Origin: Tenacibaculum sp. SZ-18
GTDB taxonomy: Bacteria > Bacteroidota > Bacteroidia > Flavobacteriales > Flavobacteriaceae
Length of the DNA stretch: 64,000 bases
Direction of reading: 5' to 3'
Assembly (NCBI RefSeq): GCF_002813915.1
Contig: NZ_CP019335.1
Location: forward strand, 2,587,777 to 2,651,776
This document shows positions 9,347-18,548 of the stretch, in pieces. A program made the translations under genes and the position numbers. The notes beneath the pieces were generated by a model that saw nothing but the letters and a program-made list of their open reading frames with translations, made no database searches and was not told the DNA's origin. How positions within the stretch are numbered: the first letter of the stretch is position 1; each line of letters begins with the position of its first letter.

Positions 9347-10845
9347 TGGACAATTTAAATCTCAAATTAATCTTCCGTTTTGCAGGAATCACGGCAATAC
9401 TTAATGGTATTTTTATGTGGTTGGCTATTCCTTTTAGTTTATTTTTTCAAGAAAAAGCCACTTTAGGAATTTTGAATGCTGGGATAATTACCATTTTTGT
9501 AGGTCTCTTATTATTCTTTTTTAACAAACCAGACAATAAAAATCTGCAAAAAAAAGAAGGTTACTTAATCGTAACTCTTGGTTGGATAACGCTCACTGTT
9601 ACCGGAATGCTGCCTTATTTACTGACGGGAAGTATTCCATCAGTAATTGATGCTGTTTTTGAAACAATTTCAGGGTACTCTACAACAGGATCGTCCATAT
9701 TAACAGACATAGAAAGCATGCCAAAAGGAATTTTATTCTGGAGAAGTGCAACGCATTGGATTGGTGGTATGGGAATAATCGTACTAACGATTGCTATTTT
9801 GCCTTTATTAGGAATTGGAGGAATGCAGTTATTTATGGCTGAAGCTCCAGGTCCGTCTGCAGACAAATTACACCCTAGAATTACTGATACAGCCAAAAGG
9901 TTATGGTTAATTTATGTTGGATTAACAGTTGCTGAATTTCTATTACTAAAGGTTGCAGGAATGACTTGGTTCGATGCAATAAACCATGCAATGGCAACAG
10001 TAAGTACTGGTGGTTTTTCTACTAAAAACTCAAGTGTAGCCTATTATAATGGTATGCCATTAGTTCAATACGTTATTATCTTTTTCATGTTTATTGCAGG
10101 TACAAACTTCGTATTAACTTATTTTGCACTTAAAGGAAAAGTAAAAAAGGTAATTGAAAGTGAAGAATTTAAATATTACAGTTTAGGAATACTTTCAATA
10201 ACCGTGTTAGTTACCTTGTGTATAATCTTTTTTAAAGATCCAATATTACAAACCTCTATTGATCATCCAATGGTATTAGGGGAAACAGAGAGTGCCTTTC
10301 GTCATAGTTTATTCTCGGTAATATCTGTTGTTACCACAACTGGTTTCGTCACGGCTGATTTCACAATGTGGAGTTTTTTTATTACGGGAATATTCTTCTC
10401 CCTATTCTTTGTTGGTGGTTCTGCTGGATCTACTTCGGGTGGTGTTAAAATAGTTAGACATATTGTAATGCTCAAAAATAGTTTTCTTGAATTTAAAAAA
10501 TCATTACATCCAAATGCCATTATTCCTGTTCGCTATGATGGAAAAGCAGTAAAACAAAATATTGTTTTTAACATATTATCCTTTTTCATTTTATACATGT
10601 TAATTTTTATTGTCGGAGCAGTAATTTTAACTTTTATGGGATTAGACTTAAAATCAGCTCTCGGAGCTTGCGCATCTTCATTAGGTAATATTGGCCCTGC
10701 TATTGGAAGTGTAAGCCCTGTAGATAATTTTGCTCATTTAGCGCCTTCTGCCAAGCTCTTTTGTTCATTTTTAATGTTAATTGGACGTTTGGAATTATTT
10801 ACAGTGCTAATCTTATTTTCTCCATTCTTCTGGAAAAAGAACTAA
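9346..10845 (+). CDS. trkH: Trk potassium transporter membrane subunit TrkH
   Basis: 499-aa integral membrane protein with the fourfold M1-P-M2 potassium-channel-like repeats. The filter-like segments are ISGYSTTGSSIL, ATVSTGGFSTKNS, VVTTTGFVTADF and SSLGNIGPAIGS, and the HWIGGMGIIVLTIAILPLLG segment is diagnostic of TrkH/KtrB. Works with TrkA, encoded immediately upstream with a one-base overlap, to import potassium. Confidence 0.95.
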   Translation: MDNLNLKLIFRFAGITAILNGIFMWLAIPFSLFFQEKATLGILNAGIITIFVGLLLFFFNKPDNKNLQKKEGYLIVTLGWITLTVTGMLPYLLTGSIPSVIDAVFETISGYSTTGSSILTDIESMPKGILFWRSATHWIGGMGIIVLTIAILPLLGIGGMQLFMAEAPGPSADKLHPRITDTAKRLWLIYVGLTVAEFLLLKVAGMTWFDAINHAMATVSTGGFSTKNSSVAYYNGMPLVQYVIIFFMFIAGTNFVLTYFALKGKVKKVIESEEFKYYSLGILSITVLVTLCIIFFKDPILQTSIDHPMVLGETESAFRHSLFSVISVVTTTGFVTADFTMWSFFITGIFFSLFFVGGSAGSTSGGVKIVRHIVMLKNSFLEFKKSLHPNAIIPVRYDGKAVKQNIVFNILSFFILYMLIFIVGAVILTFMGLDLKSALGACASSLGNIGPAIGSVSPVDNFAHLAPSAKLFCSFLMLIGRLELFTVLILFSPFFWKKN

Positions 10846-11072
10846 TAATTAGAAATCTTTTCCAAAATCAGTCTTAAGTGAAGTAATCCTAATTTTATAA
10901 AAAAAACAATATATTTGAATTGGGGAAACATATATTACTATTTTAATCACACTTATTACTAAAAACTACACGCTTAATACTTTTTAGAATCATCTAGGTA
11001 TAGATTGATAGTAAATTTGTTTTGGAATTTTATAAGGACACAAAAATTTTCAATAACCAAAACTAAATTATC

Positions 11073-11744
11073 ATGAATTCAATTAAGAAAATTATCGGGC
11101 TTCTATTTGTTTGTTTCTTTTTGTCTAATGCTGAGGTAAAAGCACAAGAAGGATTTATAGGAGAAATTAGAATGTTTGCAGGAAACTTTGCTCCAAGAAA
11201 TTGGGCTTTCTGTGACGGGCAATTACTAGCTATTAATTCAAATACTGCGTTATTTTCAATTTTAGGAACACAGTATGGTGGAGATGGAAGAACAACATTT
11301 GCATTACCAGACCTTAGAGGTCGAGTTGCAATTAGTGCAGGACGTGGACCTGGATTACAAGATTATAGGCAAGGACCAGGTTCTGGAGCTGAATTTAGAA
11401 CTCTTACTCAAGCTCAAATGCCCAGCCATACCCATGCTGCTTCTTTTAATGGAACTGGAAGTAATGCATCTATAGCAATTCCTACTTATGCAGATGAAGC
11501 CAATGAAACTGAACCATCTAATCAATCTACATTAGCAATTGGTAATTTCCAAGGAGATGAAACACAGATGTATACTACTCAAACTCCTGACGGTACTTTA
11601 AAACCATTTAGCGCTCCTGTTACCGTTGGAGGTACAGTTATAGTAGGACAAGCTGGAGCTAGTCAATCTTTTGACAACAGACAACCTTACACAGTTGTTA
11701 GGTATATAATTTGTTTACAAGGGTTATATCCTTCAAGAAATTAA
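11073..11744 (+). CDS. Secreted phage tail-collar domain protein
   Basis: 223 aa with a signal peptide ending near VKAQ (about 24). The rest is a Tail Collar (microcystin-dependent-protein, MdpB-like) domain: the start GFIGEIRMFAGNFAPRNWAF, then CDGQLLAINSNTALFSILG, the LPDLRGRVAI motif, the MPSHTH motif and the C-terminal QPYTVVRYIICLQG. The family is best known from phage tails, but there are no other phage genes here and the secretion signal argues for a free extracellular or surface protein. It stands alone, with its own downstream terminator. Confidence 0.85.
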   Translation: MNSIKKIIGLLFVCFFLSNAEVKAQEGFIGEIRMFAGNFAPRNWAFCDGQLLAINSNTALFSILGTQYGGDGRTTFALPDLRGRVAISAGRGPGLQDYRQGPGSGAEFRTLTQAQMPSHTHAASFNGTGSNASIAIPTYADEANETEPSNQSTLAIGNFQGDETQMYTTQTPDGTLKPFSAPVTVGGTVIVGQAGASQSFDNRQPYTVVRYIICLQGLYPSRN

Positions 11745-11760
11745 ATATTTATTTACATGC

Positions 11761-11794
11761 TACACTAGCATATAGCTAGTGTGGTTTCTCTTTT
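11761..11794 (+). terminator. Rho-independent terminator after tail-collar gene
   Basis: Perfect 8-bp stem ACACTAGC / GCTAGTGT with a 5-nt loop, then TTTCTCTTTT. It starts 17 bp after the stop codon. Confidence 0.7.
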
Positions 11795-11966
11795 ATACTT
11801 TATACAGAGTCCCTCTTCAATTTATCAATTTAAACCGTTAAAGGAAAAATGTAGTTGCATCGCTATTTAGCTTTGCAATATTATTATTAAGTAAAGAATT
11901 CAATTAAAATTGAGAATTATACTTTTTTTTATAACTTTAAATTCAAAAACTAAATTATTTTAAATT

Positions 11967-14081
11967 ATGAAACATTACTACAAAATAGTATTAACCTTAA
12001 CGCTATCTTTGTTTTTAGGTTTCTCTTCTTGGGGACAACTTACTACTGGAGATATTGCTTTTCTAGGCTACAATGCAGATGCTCCTGATGCCTTTTCTAT
12101 TGTTGCTCTTGTAGACATCCCATCTAGCTCTATAATCTACTTCACTGATAATGAATCTGATGGAGCCGGAGGGATAAATTCTGGAGAAGGAACTCTTTCA
12201 TGGAATACTGGTGCGTCTGTAATAGCAGCTGGAACAGTTATTACTTTTACTGATTTAAACGCCACTCGAACAGCCTCAGTAGGAACTTTATCAATAGATA
12301 ATGGTACATTAAATATCGCTGGGGGTGGAGATGCTATTTTTGCTTTTATTGGTACCAACGGAACAACTCCAACTACTTTTTTAGCAGGTATTCAAAATGA
12401 AACTGGAAACTTTGGAAATTTAGCAGGGACTGGCCTCACGGAAGGAACAACATTTGTGAATTTTTTCATGTCAGGAAGTCCAGATGGAGGACAATATAAT
12501 GGACCTAGAACAGGTTTAGGCTCTTTTAGTGATTATTTAACTGAAATTGGTGATAATACAAATTGGACTGTTTCGGATGCAGATGGAACTTTAATTCTTC
12601 CTTTAAATGCTACTTCATTCGAAGTTACACCTACTTGGACTGGTACTACAGATAATGATTGGGCTACAGCAACAAACTGGTCTACAGGAACAGTTCCTGG
12701 CGCAAGTGATAATGTAATTATCCCAGCAAATTTAACAAATTACCCAACAGTTTCTTCTACAACAACAGTGAATACATTACAAATAGCTTCTGGAGCTACC
12801 TTAATTGCTAATGCTCAAGTAAACGGAACCGCTACCTATACAAGAAACTTACCAACAACTAATTGGTACTTAGTTTCTTCACCACTTTCTGGAGAAAGTA
12901 TAGACGATGTAACAGCCAATAATGATCTGGCTTCTGGTACCGGAGGGAATTTAGGATTAGGTTTTTATCTCAATAATGGTGCTACTCCCTGGGTATATGC
13001 TCTAGTTTCATCTAATAGAGCTATTGATGAGGGAGAAGGTATGTCTATAAAACTAGCTAATCCTGGTAATTTTGTTGTGTCTGGGAACTTAAATAGTTCT
13101 ACTCTTGGCTTTAACATTTCAACGGGAAGTAGAAATAACTTTAATCTAGTAGGAAACCCATATCTTTCTTTTATAAACTCAGCAACTTTGGCTAGTGATA
13201 ACACTTCTGAATTAACCGAAGAAACTGTTTGGCTTTGGAATGGTACAGAATATGTAACCTATAATGCCGTTTCTCCTATTGAAATAGCTCCTGGGCAAGG
13301 ATTTTTTATAGAAGCTAGTTCTACTGGTAGTCTTGTAACTTTTGTTAATTCAAACCAAAGTCATCAAAGTACCGATACGTTCTTAAGACAGGAATCACAT
13401 CCTTCTTTTGAACTGTTCGTTACAAATGGAAACGAGAACACAAGCACGAAGGTATTTTATGTTAATAATAAAACTACTGGTTTTGATAATGGATACGACT
13501 CTAAAATGTTTGGAGGAATCGATAAAGACTTCGCTATTTTTACGCAGTTAGTGTCAGATGATCAGGGAAAGAAATTAGCTATTCAAACTTTACCGAACAC
13601 AGATCACGCTACGATGATTATTCCTGTTGGTTTAACAGCTAAAGCTGACCAAGAACTTACTTTCTCTGTTAGCTCAACTAATTTGCCTAGCGGAATTGAA
13701 ATTTATTTAGAAGATAGAGTAAATAATACTTTTGTGAATCTTTCAGAAGGAGACCATACAATTATAACTAAAGCTGATATAAATGGTATTGGGCAGTACT
13801 ACATCCACGCAAGCTCAGCGAAATTAAGTAATGAAGATATTACTCAAAACATTTCAAATGTAAGTATTTATAAATCTTCTGAAAATGAGATTACAATTGC
13901 TGGTTTACAAGCTTCAGCAAATGTAAAAGTATTCTCTTTATTAGGGGAAGAATTAATTGATACGGATATTAATTCTAATGGTATTAGCAAAGTGACATTA
14001 CCTAACTTATCTACTGGAGTTTATGTTGTAAAGCTAAATTCAACACTAGGTAATATTACAAAGAAAATCATTTTAGAATAA
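11967..14081 (+). CDS. T9SS-secreted surface protein 1 (type A sorting domain)
   Basis: 704 aa. Signal peptide ending near SSWGQ (about 24). Residues 25-215 form a beta-rich domain (LTTGDIAFLGYNADAPDAF) seen in other Bacteroidota secreted proteins. Then comes a module shared with the next three cargo genes: a WTGTTDNDWATATNWSTG motif, a TRNLPTTNWYLVSSPLSGES beta region, and a C-terminal Por-secretion tail ending TGVYVVKLNSTLGNITKKII. The tail directs export through the type IX system and removal at the surface. It is followed 21 bp later by a 55-codon small gene and a terminator. The shared module is beta-rich and gives no catalytic motif; adhesion or matrix function is a guess. Confidence 0.85.
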   Translation: MKHYYKIVLTLTLSLFLGFSSWGQLTTGDIAFLGYNADAPDAFSIVALVDIPSSSIIYFTDNESDGAGGINSGEGTLSWNTGASVIAAGTVITFTDLNATRTASVGTLSIDNGTLNIAGGGDAIFAFIGTNGTTPTTFLAGIQNETGNFGNLAGTGLTEGTTFVNFFMSGSPDGGQYNGPRTGLGSFSDYLTEIGDNTNWTVSDADGTLILPLNATSFEVTPTWTGTTDNDWATATNWSTGTVPGASDNVIIPANLTNYPTVSSTTTVNTLQIASGATLIANAQVNGTATYTRNLPTTNWYLVSSPLSGESIDDVTANNDLASGTGGNLGLGFYLNNGATPWVYALVSSNRAIDEGEGMSIKLANPGNFVVSGNLNSSTLGFNISTGSRNNFNLVGNPYLSFINSATLASDNTSELTEETVWLWNGTEYVTYNAVSPIEIAPGQGFFIEASSTGSLVTFVNSNQSHQSTDTFLRQESHPSFELFVTNGNENTSTKVFYVNNKTTGFDNGYDSKMFGGIDKDFAIFTQLVSDDQGKKLAIQTLPNTDHATMIIPVGLTAKADQELTFSVSSTNLPSGIEIYLEDRVNNTFVNLSEGDHTIITKADINGIGQYYIHASSAKLSNEDITQNISNVSIYKSSENEITIAGLQASANVKVFSLLGEELIDTDINSNGISKVTLPNLSTGVYVVKLNSTLGNITKKIILE

Positions 14082-14102
14082 TTTAATTCCCTAATGCATA
14101 TC

Positions 14103-14270
14103 ATGAAAAATAATAAACTAAATAAAGAAGAGATTACTAGAAAAGAAGCTCTTAAAAAAATCGGAAACTACGGGAAGTACACAGCTTTAACTGCTTTAGG
14201 TACTTACTTAATTTTAAATCCTAAAAAAGCACAAGCTGCTTCACCTGAACAACCAGGTGATGGATTTTAA
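14103..14270 (+). CDS. 55-aa Tat-like leader peptide gene, copy 1
   Basis: Short gene starting ATG AAA AAT AAT and ending GAT GGA TTT TAA. The N-terminus is charged, with ITRKEALKKIG resembling a Tat/RK leader, then a short hydrophobic stretch (YTALTALGTYLIL), an NPKKAQAA cleavage-like segment and the C-terminus SPEQPGDGF. Two further copies (17490, 22057) are nearly identical and each follows a T9SS cargo gene by about 20 bp and precedes the same terminator. Synteny and conservation of frame make it a real gene. Function unknown; it could be a secreted companion peptide or a modified peptide precursor. Confidence 0.8.
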   Translation: MKNNKLNKEEITRKEALKKIGNYGKYTALTALGTYLILNPKKAQAASPEQPGDGF

Positions 14271-14291
14271 AAGCCTAACTATTTAACTACT

Positions 14292-14325
14292 AAAAAACCT
14301 CAAGGAAATCCTTGAGGTTTTTTTT
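14292..14325 (+). terminator. Rho-independent terminator, copy 1
   Basis: Stem AAAACCTCAAGG / CCTTGAGGTTTT with loop AAAT and a T-run. The same hairpin follows all three cargo plus small-peptide units. Confidence 0.9.
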
Positions 14326-14428
14326 ATTAATATTAACAAAAGGTTAACATTATAGGTTATTTTAAACTTTTCTCGCATCAAAGATTAGTTTTTAGTAATT
14401 TGCATGTCCTTAAATAAAAAACGTAAAA

Positions 14429-17400
14429 ATGAGAAACAATTACCTTTTAATTTACTTATTATTTTTCTTACACAGTTTAACAGTTACTGGCCAAGTAATT
14501 AATGATGATTTTGAAGACGGGGATTTAAGTGGTTGGACTGAAGGTACAGTAGGACATTGGAGTAACTCTAATACTGATCCGATTACAACTACTCAATCCT
14601 TAAAGCACAATCTTTCTGGTGTCTCTGATGAAAGTTACATCTACCACGATATTTCAAGTTTAAATTTAACCACTCAAAATATCACATGGCAATTCAATTT
14701 GAAAAATGGGAACTGGGATCCTTCCAGTTCAAATAGATTTTGGGTCTATTTAACTGCTAACGATACAGATTTAAATGGAGCTGTCGTAGATGGATACGCT
14801 TTGGGAGTTAATTTATCTGGAACATCAGATATATTAACACTCTGGAAAGTAACAGATGGAGCTGCGGATGGAGCTATCATTTCCACTTCGATAAATTGGA
14901 ATTCCAATGAAACAAGAGGTATTAGAATAACAAGATCTACAACTGGTAATTGGGAAATATTTGTGGATAATGATGGTGGTTTTGATACTTTAGTTTCTCA
15001 AGGAACAAATACAAATTCAGATTATACCTTTTCAACATATTTCGGTTTAAGTTTTGATTTTTCTTCTACCAGAGCCGGTTTATTATGGATGGATGATGTT
15101 TTAGTAGAAGGAAATACACCTTCAACTAACCCAACTGTATCTTTTGATAACGCCTCAAGTACAGAAAATGAAACTAATACTACTTTCAATACACTTATTC
15201 CTGTAAGTATTTCAAATTATTCCGCCGATGTATCTATCAGTGTTTCAGTAGATGGGTCAAGTACAGCTGAACCTGGTGATTACACACTAAATACTTCTTC
15301 TCTTACTTACACTGGTAATGGAACAAAAAACATTTCCCTAGATATCAATAATGATGTTGGGTTTGATAACGAAACTGTTATTTTAAATGTTGCTGTAACT
15401 TCTGGAACAGCTGATTTAGGTACTAGCCAGCATACAATTACTATAATTGATGATGAAATACCTCCTCAACCCTCAGCAGGCATAGTGTTTATTACCGAGG
15501 TTGTTGATGCTTCTGATTTCAATTATGATTATTTAGAACTGTATAATAATTCAAATGAGACAGTTAGTTTAGCCAATAGTAAATTAGTTAGAGCAAGCGC
15601 TTCAACAAACGCCTCAGAATATGTTTTTGATTTTGGCATTGATGAAACAACTGCTGATACTGATTTAACAATTCCTCCGTACGGTTTTTTACTTATTACA
15701 CGAGGTGGCACAAGAACAGGATTTAATGCTAATTTTGGAATTACATTACCTTTAGAAGTAGGCTATAATGGAGGAAATTCTAATAACTTTTTCGGAACTG
15801 GAAGAAGATGGAGACTAAGAACTGGAGGAACAGCTAATACAGATGATGGAACTGTAATAGATGATACTGGTGCAGGAGTAGGGACTGATAAAGATTATAG
15901 AAATATATTTACCGATACATTTATAGGTGGGACATTGGCTGAAGCTACTCCAGGAGCTTTAGAGTACCTAGTATATAATGGTGGTGCTTGGGTTAACTCT
16001 GAGAGTTTGGATAATACAACTGCAGCAAAAAATGCTTACATCTATGATAACTATGTATTATCTACTGATGCAGATATTAATGATATGGGAATTCAAACAG
16101 GTCAAACTTTTACCATTAACACTTCTGGTAGTTTAGATATTAATGGAAACTTAACTACAAATAACGGATTATATATGAATTCTGCAAGTTCTCTAATTGT
16201 TAGCGGAAGTTCCACTGGTAACATTACATACACAAGAAACTTACCTACAACAAACTGGTATTTAGTTTCTGCTCCTGTATCAGGAGAAACTCAGGAAGAC
16301 GTTATTGCAAATCATACATTTGCTACAGGAACAGGAAGTAATATTGGAATTGGAGCATTTACAAATAACGGAGCTTCTCCATGGGTTTACGCAACTGCTG
16401 CAACTACAGGAGCTTTAACTTCTGGATTAGGTGTTTCTATGAAATTAGCTGCTGCGGGTGATGTAACAATTTCAGGAACAATCAACAGTTCAAATGTAAA
16501 CTTCCCTGTGGCTACTGGAACAAGAAATAACTTTAATTTAGTAGGAAACCCATTTACATCTTATGTAAACTCAGCTACATTTACTTCTGCAAATACAGCA
16601 TTACTTTCAGAAGAAACTGTATGGTTATGGGATGGAACCGCATATGTTACTTATAATGCTATGACTCCTACAGAAATTGCTCCCGCTCAAGGATTCTTTG
16701 TAGAAGCTGGTTCTGCTGGTAATGTTACATTCGCTACTTCAAATCAAAGTCATCAAAATACTGACACTTTCAAAAAATCTGAAAACTTGCCTTCTCTGCA
16801 GTTATTAATAGAAGATGAAAAACACAAAAAAGAGACTAAAGTTTTTTATGCGAATGATAAAACAACTGGTTTTGATAATGGTTACGACTCAAAAATGTTT
16901 AGTGGAGTTTCTCATGACTTCGCAGTATTCACGCAGTTAATTTCAAATGATAAAGGAAACAAATTAGCTATTCAGACATTACCAACTTCAGATATTGAAA
17001 CTATGGTAGTTCCTGTTGGTTTAATCGCTGATTCGAATAAAGAGATTACATTTTCTGTAAACACTAAAAACTTACCTCAAGGTATTAATGTTTACTTAGA
17101 AGATAGATTAAATAATACGTTTGTAAATCTATCTGAAGATAATCACACTGTAATAACAAAATCGGCAGTAAATGGAATCGGACAATATTACTTGCATACA
17201 ACATCAGCCCGTTTAAGCAATGATGATATTGTTCAAGATATAGCAAACGTAAGTGTTTATAAATCTGCTAATAATGAGATTACAATTGCTGGTTTACAAG
17301 CTAAAGGAAATGTAAAAGTATTCTCTCTATTAGGAGAAGAATTAGTTAATACTGATATCAACTCTAGTGGATTAAGTAAAATAGCGTTACCTAATTTATC

Positions 17401-17470
17401 TACAGGAGTATATGTTGTTAAACTAAACTCTATTTTAGGTAACATAACTAAGAAAATCATTTTAGAATAA
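14429..17470 (+). CDS. T9SS-secreted surface protein 2 with Calx-beta and lamin-tail domains
   Basis: 1013 aa. Signal peptide (about 1-22). Residues 24-225 are a jelly-roll-like domain (DDFEDGDLSGWTEGTVGHWS to WMDDVLVEG). Residues 232-342 resemble a Calx-beta repeat (ends TITIIDDE). Residues 350-470 form a lamin-tail domain (GIVFITEVVDASDFNYDYLE, LELYNNSNETVSLANSKLVR). The shared TRNLPTTNWYLVSAPVSGE module and a Por-secretion tail follow. Extracellular; lamin-tail domains in such proteins are associated with nucleases or surface structures, but no nuclease motif is visible here. Followed by small peptide copy 2. Confidence 0.85.
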   Translation: MRNNYLLIYLLFFLHSLTVTGQVINDDFEDGDLSGWTEGTVGHWSNSNTDPITTTQSLKHNLSGVSDESYIYHDISSLNLTTQNITWQFNLKNGNWDPSSSNRFWVYLTANDTDLNGAVVDGYALGVNLSGTSDILTLWKVTDGAADGAIISTSINWNSNETRGIRITRSTTGNWEIFVDNDGGFDTLVSQGTNTNSDYTFSTYFGLSFDFSSTRAGLLWMDDVLVEGNTPSTNPTVSFDNASSTENETNTTFNTLIPVSISNYSADVSISVSVDGSSTAEPGDYTLNTSSLTYTGNGTKNISLDINNDVGFDNETVILNVAVTSGTADLGTSQHTITIIDDEIPPQPSAGIVFITEVVDASDFNYDYLELYNNSNETVSLANSKLVRASASTNASEYVFDFGIDETTADTDLTIPPYGFLLITRGGTRTGFNANFGITLPLEVGYNGGNSNNFFGTGRRWRLRTGGTANTDDGTVIDDTGAGVGTDKDYRNIFTDTFIGGTLAEATPGALEYLVYNGGAWVNSESLDNTTAAKNAYIYDNYVLSTDADINDMGIQTGQTFTINTSGSLDINGNLTTNNGLYMNSASSLIVSGSSTGNITYTRNLPTTNWYLVSAPVSGETQEDVIANHTFATGTGSNIGIGAFTNNGASPWVYATAATTGALTSGLGVSMKLAAAGDVTISGTINSSNVNFPVATGTRNNFNLVGNPFTSYVNSATFTSANTALLSEETVWLWDGTAYVTYNAMTPTEIAPAQGFFVEAGSAGNVTFATSNQSHQNTDTFKKSENLPSLQLLIEDEKHKKETKVFYANDKTTGFDNGYDSKMFSGVSHDFAVFTQLISNDKGNKLAIQTLPTSDIETMVVPVGLIADSNKEITFSVNTKNLPQGINVYLEDRLNNTFVNLSEDNHTVITKSAVNGIGQYYLHTTSARLSNDDIVQDIANVSVYKSANNEITIAGLQAKGNVKVFSLLGEELVNTDINSSGLSKIALPNLSTGVYVVKLNSILGNITKKIILE

Positions 17471-17489
17471 ACTAATCCTCTACTAAATC

Positions 17490-17657
17490 ATGAAAGATAA
17501 CAAATCAAATAAAGAAGATATTACTAGAAAAGAAGCCCTCAAAAAAATAGGAAACTACGGGAAGTACACAGCTTTAACTGCTTTAGGTACTTACTTAATT
17601 TTAAATCCTAAAAAAGCACAAGCTGCATCACCTGAACAACCTGGTGATGGATTTTAA
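17490..17657 (+). CDS. 55-aa Tat-like leader peptide gene, copy 2
   Basis: Starts MKDNKSNKEDITRKEALKKI and then is identical to copy 1, with the same C-terminus SPEQPGDGF. It differs from copy 1 only at a few N-terminal residues. Starts 20 bp after the stop of T9SS cargo 2 and precedes a terminator. Confidence 0.8.
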   Translation: MKDNKSNKEDITRKEALKKIGNYGKYTALTALGTYLILNPKKAQAASPEQPGDGF

Positions 17658-17678
17658 AAGCCTAACTATTTAACTACT

Positions 17679-17711
17679 AAAAAACCTCAAGAATTTCCTT
17701 GAGGTTTTTTT
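17679..17711 (+). terminator. Rho-independent terminator, copy 2
   Basis: AACCTCAAG / CTTGAGGTT hairpin with a T-run, closely related to copies 1 and 3. Confidence 0.9.
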
Positions 17712-17943
17712 GTTATACTCCCATATTCTTTTCACTGTAGTTTAAAATTTACAAAACATGCTGTTTTAGTTTTGACTATTAATTTCATTAAAATCTCCTT
17801 CATTAATGTTAAAAACACGAATAGAAACTTTTTTATACCCTTTAAAGCGACACTTGTGACTAAAATTTCATACATTGAGGAAAAATTAGTTTATTCCTCT
17901 CATTTCTTAATAATTTTAACAGGATAATTGAACTATTTTACTT

Positions 17944-18351
17944 ATGAATATATGTAAAGAATTAATTAGTATTTTTTTACATAATCTTGCACCCACTCAT
18001 GGAGTTGAGATTAGAAACCCTTTTACATTTTCGGATTTCTGGTATAACGAATTGCAATACCTAGTTAAAAAATCTCGTTTAACATCGTATCAGATTAAGC
18101 GCCCGAGTATTGCAAATACAATAGCAATACCCTTAAAAAGAGTTACAAAGGATAAAAATATAATCGAAAAACTTTCAAATAGAAGTATTCATGCTTTATT
18201 AAGCAATTTTAAAATCGTTGCTCAAATAACTCAAACTGAAGATATAACTTTTACTAGACGATTCGATATAAGATCAAATGCGATACATATCAAATCTTTT
18301 GGACCTCGCAGCCCTGGAAAAATATCTGATGAGCTACGGTCTATTTGGTAA
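17944..18351 (+). CDS. Hypothetical protein, possibly a remnant
   Basis: Open frame of 135 codons, starting MNICKELISIFLHNLAPTHG. No signal peptide, no membrane segment and no recognised domain; many basic residues. It stands alone between the terminator of cargo 2 and the start of cargo 3. Its composition is less typical than that of its neighbours, so it may be a gene fragment or spurious. Confidence 0.35.
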   Translation: MNICKELISIFLHNLAPTHGVEIRNPFTFSDFWYNELQYLVKKSRLTSYQIKRPSIANTIAIPLKRVTKDKNIIEKLSNRSIHALLSNFKIVAQITQTEDITFTRRFDIRSNAIHIKSFGPRSPGKISDELRSIW

Positions 18352-18548
18352 TACTGAGTAAACTTCTTACCAATAACAGGTAATCTTCCGAGCATGCATA
18401 GAGTACATTTTTATTTGTAAACTACAGGATTGTTTTTCGAAGAAGTTACCTATTAAAAAATTGAAAATCATAGACACGTATAATAAGTATATTCCTCATA
18501 TATTGAAAATATACTAAATTCATTTAATAAACTAATCAAACTAAAATT

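Noticed and set aside
11073..11744. Prophage indicated by the tail-collar gene
   Set aside because: It has a signal peptide and stands alone among host genes with its own terminator.
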